Source of the DNA: Shewanella phaeophyticola | GTDB taxonomy: Bacteria > Pseudomonadota > Gammaproteobacteria > Enterobacterales > Shewanellaceae | Length of the DNA: 64,000 bases | Assembly: GCF_025398315.1 (NCBI RefSeq) | Contig: NZ_JAODOQ010000001.1 | Location: forward strand, 3,844,001-3,908,000 | Direction of reading: 5' to 3' | Part shown: one piece after another, positions 1 to 11,019 of the stretch | How positions within the stretch are numbered: the stretch's first letter is position 1 | Layout: the number at the start of each line of letters is the position of its first letter | Notes under the pieces: model-generated | The model's database searches: none | Seen by the model: the letters and a program-made list of their open reading frames with translations, nothing else | Told to the model about the DNA's origin: nothing | Position numbers and translations under genes: made by a program

Positions 1-1017
1 ATTGAGCTTGTCTTGCATGTAGCCTTTTAAAATACCATCTTCAATTAGGGTGGTCTTTTGGCTCACAACACCTTCATCATCAATACTTAACGAGCCACGA
101 CGATTCTCCATTGTGCCATCGTCTACCACGGTAACTAATGTTGATGCCACTTGCTGGCCAATTTTGCCGCTAAATGCACTACTGCCTTTACGGTTAAAAT
201 CACCTTCTAAACCATGCCCTACAGCTTCATGCAATAACACGCCAGGCCAGCCACTGCCTAGTACCACGGGCATTTCACCCGCTGGGGCATCAATAGCATT
301 GACGTTAACTTGAGCTTGGCGCACCGCTTCACGGGCAAATTCAAAACTGAGTGGTAAGCCAACGTCATCAGTGGCTAAAAAGACACTGTAGTCATGACGA
401 CCACCGCCACCAGCACTGCCGCGCTCACGCTTGCCATTGTCTTCTAAAATGACGCTACAGTTAAAGCGCACGAGTGGACGAATGTCTGCAGCTAATGTTC
501 CGTCGCTTGCGGCAATTAATATCTCTTCATGCACGCCTGATAAGCTCACCACAACCTGGATGATACGGCTATCTAAGCTACGGATATAGGCATCAGCTTG
601 TTTAAGTAAATCGATTTTTTTGACTTCATCCATTGCCGCTATCGGGTCAGCACTGTCATACAGTTTATGAGCCGTTTGACGCTTAAACGCTTGGACCTTG
701 TGTTGTTCGCCCGCACTGGCAATACCACGCGCGGCTCTGGCAGCTGCATCTAATGCTGTGGGGGTAATTTCATCGGCATAAGCAAAACCCGTTTTTTCGC
801 CGTTAATGGCACGTACACCGACACCGCGTTCAATATGAAAACTACCTTCTTTTACAATGCCATCTTCTAATACCCACGACTCATGGCGGCTACCTTGAAA
901 GTACAAATCTGAAAAATCAATATTGTGTTGATGAATAGTCGTTAAGTAACCTTGTAGCCCATCTAAGGTTAATCCATCTTGTAATAAGCTTTGCTCTACT
1001 TGGGTTAAAAATGGCAT
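1..1017 (-). CDS. tldD: TldD metalloprotease subunit, C-terminus cut by window edge
   Basis: TldD partners with TldE in a cytosolic zinc protease that trims unfolded peptides and, in enterobacteria, processes microcin and antitoxin substrates. The visible 339 codons begin at an ATG on the minus strand and run open to the window edge. The zinc-binding HEAVGH motif (HExxxH type, residues 263-268) is intact, and the N-terminal region has the family pattern of a GSRHESW stretch followed by ERGVGVRA. About 140 residues should lie outside the window. The gene follows the nitrilase-like gene at about 58 bp and is probably the last member of the mreB-to-tldD run. Family identification is confident; the substrate in this organism cannot be read from sequence. 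Confidence 0.95.
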   Translation of the reverse strand, partial: MPFLTQVEQSLLQDGLTLDGLQGYLTTIHQHNIDFSDLYFQGSRHESWVLEDGIVKEGSFHIERGVGVRAINGEKTGFAYADEITPTALDAAARAARGIASAGEQHKVQAFKRQTAHKLYDSADPIAAMDEVKKIDLLKQADAYIRSLDSRIIQVVVSLSGVHEEILIAASDGTLAADIRPLVRFNCSVILEDNGKRERGSAGGGGRHDYSVFLATDDVGLPLSFEFAREAVRQAQVNVNAIDAPAGEMPVVLGSGWPGVLLHEAVGHGLEGDFNRKGSSAFSGKIGQQVASTLVTVVDDGTMENRRGSLSIDDEGVVSQKTTLIEDGILKGYMQDKLN

Positions 1018-1075
1018 TCAAATTCTCTTTTATTAATAGCTAACGCGTAGTGCGAATAAGGTCTTAAGCGCCCAC

Positions 1076-1913
1076 CTAAACAGGGGTTAATTGCGGCGCA
1101 ATGAAACGGTTATGGCCGATTATCGGCATTTGCTGGCGTATACGTTGTAGCTCACTAAGCTCAACCTTAGCTTGCGCCCAACCACACTCGGTGGCGCGCT
1201 CGGCAATGACTCTGCCCCATGGGTCGACAATCATGCTGTGACTTCCAGGTTTCTCGGCTACCTTGATTATGTTGACCCCATTGGCCGGCACCCAATAAAT
1301 AACATTGAGTTTCAATGGCTCTGGCCTGTAATAACACTTGCCAATGCGCTTCTCCGGTCACTTTGGTAAAAGCCGACGGCAGTGCGATGTAATCTGCTCC
1401 CGCAAGGCGCAACGCCCGAAATAAATCACCAAAGCGAATGTCATAACAAATGGCAAGCCCCACTTTACCAAATGGCGTATCAACCACACATAAGTGATCG
1501 CCAGGATGAAAGGTATCACTTTCACGGTAGGTTTTGGTGCCATCGGCAACATCGACATCGAATAAATGCAGTTTATCGTAATGACCTAGGGTGACGCCAT
1601 GATCATCAAAAAAATAACAGCGGCTGAATACTCTACCGTCATCGGCGCGCATCGGTATAGTGCCTGCGATTAAGTACACATGATATTGTTTTGCTAAATT
1701 GGCTAACGCAGTTTTAAGGTCACTTTGATGTTCGCTACCGGCATATTGCAATTGTTGACTTTCATGGCCACCAAATAACAAGCAACATTCAGGCAGTACC
1801 ACGAGTTGTGACTCATCAATGTCGCGCGGTAACTGTTTAAGCTGCGAGTCGATAAAGGCTATATTGGCTTGAACGTCGCGGCTGCTCTGGCATTGTAATA
1901 AGCTGATTTGCAT
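1076..1913 (-). CDS. Nitrilase-superfamily amidohydrolase (Nit1/Nit2 type), frameshifted
   Basis: A carbon-nitrogen hydrolase of the Nit branch, which in characterised members hydrolyses deaminated glutathione or alpha-keto acid omega-amides. The catalytic triad is visible: Glu42 (VVLPE), Lys114 (HYDKLHLFD) and Cys156 (GLAICYDIRF). The frame is good to about residue 223 (SRETW), then breaks near position 1240. The remaining C-terminus (GSHSMIVDPWGR to the end) continues in another frame until 1076. One indel restores a normal protein of about 278 residues. The start is the ATG at 1913, which lies inside the 3' end of the yhdP frame. It sits between yhdP and tldD as in other Shewanella. The exact substrate is inferred from the family only. 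Confidence 0.85.
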
Positions 1914-4900
1914 ATTGTGCTCCTTGTAGCGTCACGACATTGGTTATAGATGCAGGTGTGTCAACAGTTGACACTTCGGCTGTAGGTTGTGCTTCCGGTG
2001 CTGGACTTTGTTGGTCCGCATCCTTCATTTTAGCTGGTATATCTTCAGTCCCATCGATACCGCTTTCATCTGGCTGCGGTAAAATCGCTTTGGGTATTTC
2101 GATTTCTTTACTCTTACGCTCTAGCTCTTCAAGTTGCGGATTATCCATGGTACCAGTGACCCGAAAACGAATTTCTGAAATCACTTCAATGACAGGCTCC
2201 AATACTTTGGTTAACGCAAACGCCCCCAAACCTAAAGTCCATGCACTGGTACTCAGCAAGACCACAGTAGGCACACTTGAAGCCAACTGCGGCACAAAAC
2301 GAATGTCGTAATTAAGGCTTTGAGTGGTTAAGTCGGTATAGCCTCTTACTTTCATATTACCGGCTATGGCATCCATTTCTGTGTCGGTGGTTTTTACCAC
2401 CCCATTATCTATGTTTAAATTACCAGTAAAGGTGTTGAAATACAGCCCTTGGCCAAACACGTCTGAGAAATCCAATGACAATTTACGCAGTAACGAATCT
2501 AAACTAAATAACGAAAATACCCTGGCACCTTTGTCACTGATTTCCGACAAATGGCCTTTACCCAAACCAAACTGAATTTGGCCATTTAAGGTATCGAGCG
2601 AAAATAAGTATGGCGCAGCATGCCATGATAATTGGCCACTCAGATCTAACGGTGCATTTTTTATGCCCGGGTTAATCCCTAATGTGGCAGATAAGTCTTC
2701 AAAATTGTCGGCCTTCACTGTCACATCAAACTCAGTATTATCGACACCATTTTTTACTGACCACAATCCATTTGCCTGCATAGACAAGGTTGGCTTGGTC
2801 AGTGATAAAGTTTTAAATTGATACCCTTGCTCAGAGGGGATGCCTTGTAAAATAAGGTGCCCTAACGACAAGTCGTAAATGCTAAATTCGTCGACATCAA
2901 TGGCCAATGTTGGCAATTGCGAGAGTAAGTTTGTATGACTTTGTGTCGATGACGGTTCACCGTGCAATACGGTTTGTGGCGGCGGAGAAATACGCAGCTT
3001 TTTGGCCACCACATTAATCCCTTGGTCTCGCCAATTTGAGTAAAAATCAATTAGGCCATCAAATTGATCCGACCGCGCATTAAAGCGCCATGCATATTCA
3101 GTCGGCTCAGCATCAAACTGTAACTGATCAAACGACTGCCCCAATGCGGTTAATTTGGCAACATTAGCATGAATACCCATCAATCGTGGAAATGAAGCCG
3201 ATGATGATGTCGGGTTAACCGTTGCGGTCTGTTGAGTGGCCATCGTCGGCACTTCACTGTCGGTTAATATGCGGTCACGCACCGACGAGGCGATAACGTC
3301 TGGCGCAGCAGTTGAGCTAAAACGTTTAATGATGGGCAGCCATTGCTCAAGCTCGACTTTAGGGAGATCTAAATGCAAGTGGCCGTTTTGTTTTTTGAGT
3401 TTATCGCCTAATTTAAAATGACGCCCAATCATCACATCGTAAAATGCCAGGTGGCCACCATTTTCGGGATTAAAGCCCCCCAAAACTCAACATCTTGACC
3501 CAACTTGATGCTTAACGATGATTGCTTATTGTCGCCAATTAAGTCTGCACGGAGCTTTTTAGGTTCAACGGCTGATTTTCTATAAGGGCTAGGTAAATCA
3601 AGAGCCACGCCGAGCAAATCTGAAGAGGCTGACATTTGTAAACTGTAACCACTGGGGTCAAATATCATGGTTAATGCCCCGTCCCAATCTAGCTTGCCAC
3701 TGTATGTGCTACTCATTGGGTTGTGGAGTTTGCTTGGCAGGGTGTCAAAATCCCAGCGGCCGCCCATATTGATATTCAAGGCAAAATTTTGGTTTTGCTT
3801 ACCGGTTTTAACATTAAAAGTTAACGGTTGTTCAAACAGCTTAGCGTTAATATCTTTTGCTTCAATTAACTGATTAACAAAACTCACCTGCCCAGTGACG
3901 TTGTTTAGTTGTAACCCTGGGGATGCAATATAAATCGGGTTATTATCTAACTTCACCTGGCCTTTAATCAACTGCTTACCGCCCTTGTAAAGCGGGATGG
4001 CTAAATCTAAATCGACTCCAATAGGCTGCTTTATTTGCACAACCTTTAAGGTGGCGCCTACCGAGCCTTTTAATGATGAGTTGTTAATCACTTCGGTGGC
4101 GGCTTGGGCGTCTGCCGTTATTTCGGCCTCAACTTTTAATAATGATTCTTTACCCAATTGAGGGATAGAGACTCGGGCACCATCAACCACAACATCACCT
4201 AACATGCCGTGGTCAATATGCAGATCCATTAAGGCATTTTCAAACAGTGCAGATAAGGTTAACTCACTCACCGCAGGCCAGTTAGGTTGAAACTTAAAAT
4301 TACCTTGTTGCAAGGTAAATTCAGCTTGAAATACACCACTGCTGTCATGATATGGAAAATCACTTAGCGCACCGTGCCAAACCACCTGGGCTTGATCAAT
4401 TTTACCCGCCTGTAATCCACTGTCGAGGTATGCCACTAACTTAGGGCTCAAGGCCATTAAAGACAAATAACGTTCAACACGCGACACATCATGCACGCTC
4501 ACATCTGCCGCTAATGCAAGGTGTTTTGAAGGGCTAAAGTCTAGGTTTATGCCTGCCTGTAGCGCAATATCTGCATTGGTTAGATTGATATTAGCCATGG
4601 TGAGTCGCTTGTGTTCAACATCTAAACGCCCATTAATTGCCTCGCCTTGCAAAGCTAACGGCTGATTGGCACTATCACCAAAATCAAACTGATAAGCTTG
4701 TCGTGGCAAGCTAAAATCAAGTTGATTATTGGCTCAGGTTAAGTGTAAATCAATGGGGTTTAACCCTGGAATGGCCGCATAAGTTTGCCATTGCAGCTGC
4801 TGAATATCAGCGGTGGCAATTAATGGTTGTTGCGCTTGTTTGTATAACCTTATTGAGCCTATGGTGCCCTGAGGGTTAAGCTGTTGCCAGGTGTCAACTT

Positions 4901-6005
4901 GCTCAAGACCTAAATCAGGGATCAGCGGTAACATAGGTTTAAGTAATGATGGCGTAATTTGATTGATATAACCAAACAAATCACCATTACGAGTGCCAAA
5001 TGCCAGCTTCAATTGCGGCCAGGCTTGCTCGTTAGTTGATAAGCTTAAATCGTGGCTTTCTATTTTCCAGCCACCTTGTTCAGGTGTCCATTGCAACACG
5101 CCAGAGTCAATCGCTATTTTTTGCTTATTTTCCGTATCGCGCCACTCTAGCCAGCTCGGTTTAAACACTAATAAACCGTCTCGTATTTTACGGTTGGCAA
5201 AGGTCATCCACGCATCAAGGTTTATGACGCCTTGTAGCGCAATGTTGTTGGCATTATTAGGGCTAATATGTTGTCGAGAAGCCCATTCACCGAGATCTAA
5301 TGACTCAGCTGACACATACAATTGTCCGGTTACGGTATCGGGCTGATAGCCATCGCCACTAAGATCGATTTGCAACCTTAATTGTTCATGTTGAGACTCA
5401 AGCTGATCAACATGGAACATGCCTTGTGCCTGATGACGATTAGGTGTGTTTAGCCACTCAAGCGTATCCACAAAAATAGGCCGATAGTCATTTTGGCTGC
5501 TGATTAATTGCAATGATGCATCAGTAATCGAAAAGTGTTCCAATTGCTCTAATAGCAAACCATAAAGCCAATCTAAATTGGCTTTGGTTTGGCTATTGTC
5601 ACCGTTGTTATTGTCGGCAATTTGATCCAGATTTAACGCAACACTGATTCCGTCAAATACCACGGTTTCGACTTGTGGGTTGAGAGTAAACAGCGATTGC
5701 CAAAAGTCGAGTTTAATATGAACGTTTTTACTGATAACCGTTATCGGCAATGACTCTTGTGGCGGTAACGTTAAATTTTTAATGCTCAGTGCTGGGTCAA
5801 ACGCTTGCCATTCAGCGCTTAAGGATTCTACTGAGACTTGCAATTTATATTCATTGTAAAGATAGTTAACTAGCTCTGTGCGTACTTCTGGTACATGAGG
5901 CAATAACCCACGAATAAGGCTAACTGCCAGTGCAAAAAGCACTAGCGTAATCGCCAATATTTGCCAACAGATCCTGTTGATAGTCGCTGCCCGAGTTGTT
6001 GACAC
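1837..6005 (-). CDS. yhdP: YhdP-type AsmA-like envelope transport protein, interrupted
   Basis: A very large periplasm-spanning protein of the AsmA-like/DUF3971 family. In E. coli, YhdP helps move phospholipid to the outer membrane. An N-terminal membrane anchor (about residues 14-33) is followed by a long beta-rich region and a C-terminal AsmA-like part (SLDFSDVFGQG). The start is GTG at 6005, overlapping the rng stop by one base. The gene is broken twice: an in-frame TGA at codon 424 (4734-4736) and a frameshift at a run of six C on the plus strand (3476-3481, six G in the gene). Joined, it would encode about 1,390 residues, in the range of long Shewanella YhdP proteins. The last 77 bp overlap the nitrilase gene, so the natural C-terminus is uncertain. 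Confidence 0.85.
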
Positions 6006-7494
6006 TACATCATCACCACATCATATTTGCTTTGAATGTATAAAGGTTCGTTTTGTAGTCGAATACGCTTACCAATATACACTTCTAGCTCGGCTAATAA
6101 ATGTGATTCTTCACCACTAAGACTCATGTAAACCGCGGGTGAGCAGTACAATAAAAACTCATCAGCTTTATAGGCACGGTTTAAGCGAATAATCTCACGA
6201 AAGATTTCATATGACACGGTTTCAATGGTTTTCATGGTACCAGTGCCTTGGCATGACGGGCACTCGCCACACACCACATGCTCAAGACTCTCGCGGGTAC
6301 GTTTGCGGGTCATTTCGACTAAACCTAGTCCCGAAAATCCACTCACACTAGTTTTAACCCGGTCAAGTGCCAATGCGGCTGTTAAGCTTTCGAGGACTCG
6401 GGCTTTATGCTCACTGTTGAGCATATCGATAAAGTCAATAATGATAATGCCGCCGAGATTACGTAAACGCAGTTGGCGAGCGATAGCTTGAGTCGCTTCG
6501 AGATTGGTATTAAAAATGGTTTCTTCTAAGTTACGGTGGCCGACAAAGGCACCGGTATTGATGTCGACGGTTGTCATGGCTTCCGTTTGATCAATAATTA
6601 AATAGCCACCCGATTTAAGCTCCACTTTGCGCCCTAGCGCGCGCTGCACTTCGTTTTCGACATCGTACAATTCAAAAATGGGGGCAGAGCCTGCGTAGTG
6701 TTCAATTTTGTCGGCAATTTCAGGCATAAACTCTTGAGCAAACTGTTGTAGCTCGGCATAAGTGCGGCGAGAATCCACTTGAATATGGTCAAGTTCAGTG
6801 CCAACAAAATCACGAATAATCCGCACAGGTAAGGCAAGATCTTGATACAGTAACGTGGCGCCTTTACGTTTACGACGCTCGCTAACTTTGGCTACACTCG
6901 GCGTAAAAATGCTGCATCTTGTGCCAGTTCGTCTTCGCCAATATTTTCTGCGGCGGTGCGGATAATAAACCCGCCATCATCATCAACATACGGTAAAGTG
7001 ATGTTTTTAAGGCGTTGACGCTCTTCTTCAAGCTCAATACGTTGCGACACACCCACATGGCTTGAGCCCGGCATAAACACTAAATAACGCGAGGGTAAGG
7101 TAATGTCGGTGGTGAGACGTGCGCCCTTGGTGCCAAGCGGGTCTTTTACCACTTGCACCATAATATCCTGGCTCTGGCGTACCAGTTCGGCAATGTCGCG
7201 CACCACGAAATTGCCTTTTTCAACATCGGCAACACATTCGGTATGGGGCACAATATCGGAGGCATGTAAAAAAGCGGCTTTGTCTAAACCTATATCCACA
7301 AAGGCGGCTTGCATACCTGGCAGTACACGGCTGATTTTACCTTTATAAATATTACCCACTAAACCACGCTTCATGCGGCGTTCAATGTGAACTTCTTGCA
7401 AAACACCATGCTCTACTAATGCGACACGCGCTTCAGTTGGTGTGACATTAATCAGTAACTCAGTGCCTTTTTTACGCTGTGCTTTTATATTCAT
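6005..7494 (-). CDS. rng: Ribonuclease G, frameshifted
   Basis: RNase G is a cytosolic endoribonuclease of the RNase E/G family that matures the 5' end of 16S rRNA and degrades some mRNAs. The N-terminal S1-like region (GLVGNIYKGKI, MQAAFVDIG) and the catalytic domain with TTVDINTGAFVG and the DFIDM segment are visible, as is the CxxC zinc-link motif (CPSC). The frame breaks near 6895, where the usual RVWAKV segment reads GTG TAG CC; the GGG of the expected TGG GCC appears damaged. Restoring one base gives about 496 residues, close to the 489 of E. coli. The gene lies between maf and yhdP and shares the TAGTG stop/start overlap with yhdP. Confidence 0.93.
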
Positions 7495-7584
7495 ACCGTT
7501 CTAGGCCGCCTGTATTCAGGTCATGCTCCAATCGTAATGTTGACAGCACTTGTGCCACCGTATGAAATCGATTAAAGCAAAAGG

Positions 7585-8172
7585 TTAATTTTGCTGCATC
7601 ATGCAGGCTAATAATTCTCGTGTTTCAACTAACGGTAAGCCCACAACAGCAGAATAACTGCCGCTAATAGACTTAACAAAACAGCCGCCCAAAGCTTGAA
7701 TACCATAAGCACCGGCTTTGTCCATGGGTTCACCTGAAGCAATATAAGCATCAATGTCGGCGGCTGATAACGCACAAAAACTGACTTGCGTGCTGCAAAG
7801 GCGGATCAATGTTTGCAGACCATCAGTAAGCGCAACGGCAGTCATCACTTCGTGGGTTTGCCCAGATAATAATGACAGCATGCGCTTGGCATCATCGCTA
7901 TCTACGGGTTTTCCCAATATCACGCCATTGAGTACAACTATGGTGTCTGAACCTAACACTTTTGCATGGCTAAACTCTTGGCTTAACAGCAAACCCGCTT
8001 GGGCTTTTTCGACGGCCAAGCGACACACATAATCAGCTGCTTGCTCACCGGCTTGTGGGGTTTCATCAATGTCAGGTGCGACAAGTTCAAAGTTAAACCC
8101 GGTGTAACTAAAGCCGGCTTGTGCCAGTAATTCTTTTCTTCTTGGCGAGGTTGAAGCCAGTACCCAAGTCAT
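7585..8172 (-). CDS. maf: Maf-family nucleotide pyrophosphatase (YhdE type)
   Basis: A Maf/HAM1-like nucleoside triphosphate pyrophosphatase of 195 residues; YhdE-type enzymes hydrolyse dTTP, UTP and modified pyrimidine nucleotides in the cytosol. The N-terminal signature LASTSPRRKELL (residues 5-16), the SDTIVVL strand and the KAGAYGIQ motif are all present. It is complete and lies between mreD and rng, the same arrangement as in E. coli and Vibrio. Confidence in the family is high; the precise nucleotide preference is inferred from neighbourhood and motif similarity to YhdE. Confidence 0.93.
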   Translation of the reverse strand: MTWVLASTSPRRKELLAQAGFSYTGFNFELVAPDIDETPQAGEQAADYVCRLAVEKAQAGLLLSQEFSHAKVLGSDTIVVLNGVILGKPVDSDDAKRMLSLLSGQTHEVMTAVALTDGLQTLIRLCSTQVSFCALSAADIDAYIASGEPMDKAGAYGIQALGGCFVKSISGSYSAVVGLPLVETRELLACMMQQN

Positions 8173-8218
8173 GTTTATTCACTCTATTTAAGGTTATTAA
8201 ATCGGGAAGTTAACCTAA

Positions 8219-8710
8219 TTAACGTACTTTATATCGACGGCGCATATTGCGTAAAATCCAAAATACCCACCACCAAATAAATAAGCTCGAAATAGCAGGT
8301 AAAAACATGGAAAAATCAAATGGAGCAGCACCGACCACCACAAATTGAACCCAAAATATCAATGCATGGTAGATACAAATTAATCCCGCTATCACTAATG
8401 ACTGCTGCCAGCGCGGATAGTTGCGTAAGCGTTGACATAATAATACGACAATATAAATGACCAGCGACAATGCCAATGAGCGAATACCGAGGGTAGCCCC
8501 CAGTAACACATCAAGCAGTACACCTAATATCCACGCGGTTAAAATGCTGTAGCGATGGGGTAAGGCCATAGCCCAATATACCAAAACCATTAATAACCAA
8601 TCAGGGCGCCATGCCTCAACCATCGTCGGTAATGGCATGATTTGGAACATCATTCCAATAAAAAGCGTCAGCCATACCACTAAGCGGCCATTGGCGATGT
8701 GAGCACTCAT
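8219..8710 (-). CDS. mreD: Rod shape-determining membrane protein MreD
   Basis: MreD is a small polytopic inner-membrane protein of the elongasome that works with MreB, MreC and the RodA-PBP2 pair in side-wall peptidoglycan synthesis. The 163-residue product has about five hydrophobic segments and the family pattern RPDWLLMVLVYWAMALPHR near the N-terminus. Its ATG overlaps the mreC stop by four bases (ATGA), indicating translational coupling. Length and position match other gammaproteobacterial MreD proteins. Confidence 0.95.
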   Translation of the reverse strand: MSAHIANGRLVVWLTLFIGMMFQIMPLPTMVEAWRPDWLLMVLVYWAMALPHRYSILTAWILGVLLDVLLGATLGIRSLALSLVIYIVVLLCQRLRNYPRWQQSLVIAGLICIYHALIFWVQFVVVGAAPFDFSMFLPAISSLFIWWWVFWILRNMRRRYKVR

Positions 8711-9717
8711 TGGTTCTCCTCATTGCTATTTGACTGAGTCGCCGGCGTAGTCACATTTTGTGTTGCTGGGTTAACAGCCCCAGTGGTCGCAGGAGTGGTA
8801 TTACTTTGTGTCGCTTGCGACTGCACCGCTTGAGCTTGTGGCACGCCATTAACCGACTTATCAACCGATACGCCGATTAAATCTGCAGGTAACGTGAAGG
8901 GTTTTGTTTCATCAGGCCAAATCAATAACACATAACGAATACGGTCCAACGCGGCTAATGGCTGAGCGTTAATCACCGCATAGCTTTGACCGTCGTCGCG
9001 CGAAACGCTTATTACGCGAGTCACAGGGTAGCCCTCAGGAAAGCGATTCCCTAGGCCTGAGGTCACGAGTAAATCGCCAGCAATAATGTCAGTACTTTTT
9101 GCCACATGGCGCAACTCTATTTGATCAATATCACCTGTACCATTTGCAATCGCCCGGACATCGTTACGCGTCACGCGCACCGGAATACCATGGGTGCTGT
9201 CTGACACCATCAACACGCGGCTTGTAAACTCACTCACCTCAATCACCTGGCCGACAACGCCTTGAGCATCAACCACCGGCTGACCAACATAAACACCGGT
9301 TTGTGAGCCATGGTTTAGCACCACAAATTGACGAAATGGGTCGCTAGCAACTTCCATCACTTCTGCGACCACTTTGCGAGAGTCCATATGCACAGGAGAG
9401 CCGAGTAAGGCACGCAGACGCTCATTTTCTTGGCGCACATGCTCAAAGCGCTGTAAACGTTCCGACATGACTAATTGTTGACGAAGTAGCTCTTTGTTTT
9501 GCACTTCGAGCATATTGCGTGTGGCAAATGCTTCTGCAGACCAGTCCAATATCACACCAGGGACATTGGCTAAATATTGTAGAGGGCTTAATACAGAAGA
9601 GAGTGATTGGCGGATAGGGTCAAGGCGTTCATTAGCGACGAGCAAAGCCACCGACAATAAAATTGCCAGTGTCAGTCTAAATTGATTAGAGACGCCACGA
9701 ACGAAAATTGGTTTCAT
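8707..9717 (-). CDS. mreC: Rod shape-determining protein MreC
   Basis: MreC is a bitopic periplasmic scaffold protein of the elongasome. The 336-residue product has one N-terminal membrane segment (about residues 13-28), a coiled-coil stretch (about 70-103, RNMLEVQNKELLRQQ onwards), then the double beta-barrel MreC core containing GQVIEVSEFTSRVLMVSD. The last 60 residues are a low-complexity tail rich in Gln, Thr, Pro and Ala; such a tail is common in Shewanella and Vibrio and is probably disordered. The gene is intact, 61 bp downstream of mreB and overlapping mreD. Confidence 0.96.
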   Translation of the reverse strand: MKPIFVRGVSNQFRLTLAILLSVALLVANERLDPIRQSLSSVLSPLQYLANVPGVILDWSAEAFATRNMLEVQNKELLRQQLVMSERLQRFEHVRQENERLRALLGSPVHMDSRKVVAEVMEVASDPFRQFVVLNHGSQTGVYVGQPVVDAQGVVGQVIEVSEFTSRVLMVSDSTHGIPVRVTRNDVRAIANGTGDIDQIELRHVAKSTDIIAGDLLVTSGLGNRFPEGYPVTRVISVSRDDGQSYAVINAQPLAALDRIRYVLLIWPDETKPFTLPADLIGVSVDKSVNGVPQAQAVQSQATQSNTTPATTGAVNPATQNVTTPATQSNSNEENQ

Positions 9718-9778
9718 AAATTGTACGCGGCTTTATTGGCGCATTTGCTGGGTAATAAAGCCGCATTGCAGTTAATCA

Positions 9779-10827
9779 TTAGTTCTCTTCAGAGAACAAA
9801 TCACCACCGTGCATGTCAATCATTTCAAGCGCTTTACCACCGCCACGAGCCACACAGGTCAGTGGGTCGTCAGCAACCATTACCGGAATACCGGTTTCTT
9901 GCATCAGTAAACGGTCTAAGTCGCGCAATAATGCACCACCGCCCGTTAATACCATGCCACGCTCAGAAATATCTGATGCTAATTCTGGTGGAGATTGCTC
10001 TAATGCCACCATCACAGCGCTAACAATACCCGATAAAGGCTCTTGCAATGCTTCTAAAATTTCGTTGCTGTTTAGCGTGAAGCTTCTTGGCACACCTTCA
10101 GCAAGGTTACGACCACGGACTTCAATTTCGAGTACTTCTTCACCTGGATAAGCGGTGCCGATAGTGTGTTTAATACGTTCTGCAGTTGCTTCACCAATTA
10201 AGCTGCCGTAATTACGACGAACATAGTTGATAATAGCATCGTCAAACTTGTCGCCACCAATACGTACTGAAGATGAATACACGACACCGTTTAACGAGAT
10301 GATTGCCACTTCGGTAGTACCACCACCAATGTCAACCACCATAGAACCTGTCGCTTCAGACACTGGTAAGCCCGCACCAATTGCCGCCGCCATTGGCTCT
10401 TCAATGAGGTAAACTTCACGGGCACCAGCACCCATGGCCGATTCGCGAATAGCACGACGTTCAACTTGTGTTGCACCTACTGGCACACACACAAGCACAC
10501 GAGGGCTTGGGCGGAAGAAGCTGTTGTTGTGCACTTGTTTAATAAAGTGCTGAAGCATTTTTTCTGTCACATAAAAATCGGCAATAACACCGTCTTTCAT
10601 TGGACGAATAGCTTGAATATTACCTGGCGTTCGGCCCAGCATTTGTTTTGCATCTGTACCGACTGCAGCAACGGACTTTGGCCATTACTATTGCGTTCGC
10701 CGCGAATGGCAACCACTGAGGGTTCGTTCAACACGATGCCTTCATCGCGAACATAAATAAGTGTATTTGCCGTACCTAAATCGATCGATAGGTCGTTAGA
10801 AAAAATGCCGCGCAGCTTTTTGAACAT
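9779..10827 (-). CDS. mreB: Actin-like rod shape protein MreB, one-base frameshift
   Basis: MreB is the bacterial actin that positions cell-wall synthesis. The N-terminal phosphate loop (IDLGTANTLIYV) is present, as are the later nucleotide-binding segments (VVDIGGGTTEVA and VLTGGGALLRDLD). The frame breaks at 10677-10679, where AAGTCC reads in place of the expected AAAGTCC after NSNGQ. Adding one A in that run restores KSVAAVGTDAKQMLGRTPGNI and a 349-residue protein, the usual length. Loss of MreB would normally turn rods into spheres and is often lethal, so a sequence error is likelier than a real mutation. It is the first gene of the mreBCD-maf-rng-yhdP-nit-tldD run. Confidence 0.95.
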
Positions 10828-10931
10828 GTATCAGGCCTGTATTCTGTGGAGTCAGAAGAAAGAAAAATCAGCTAACTTTATCAATGACACCCCTATTCTA
10901 CAAGACCGAACAGGTTAACAATTGCTAATCT

Positions 10932-10966
10932 GGCGTTTTTTTTATAAAAGCCTGTAAAAAAACGCT
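10932..10966 (-). terminator. Possible terminator downstream of mshQ
   Basis: An inverted repeat pairs GGCGTTTTTTT with AAAAAAACGCT around a 13-base loop. It lies between the mshQ stop and the mreB start, both on the minus strand. The T-rich arm could act as the U-tract. Because the stem is mostly A-T, the call is weak. Confidence 0.35.
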
Positions 10967-11019
10967 AAACGAGCAAATTTAATCCTAAAAAGCGCAAAAC
11001 TGATGCTTTATTATGCCGA

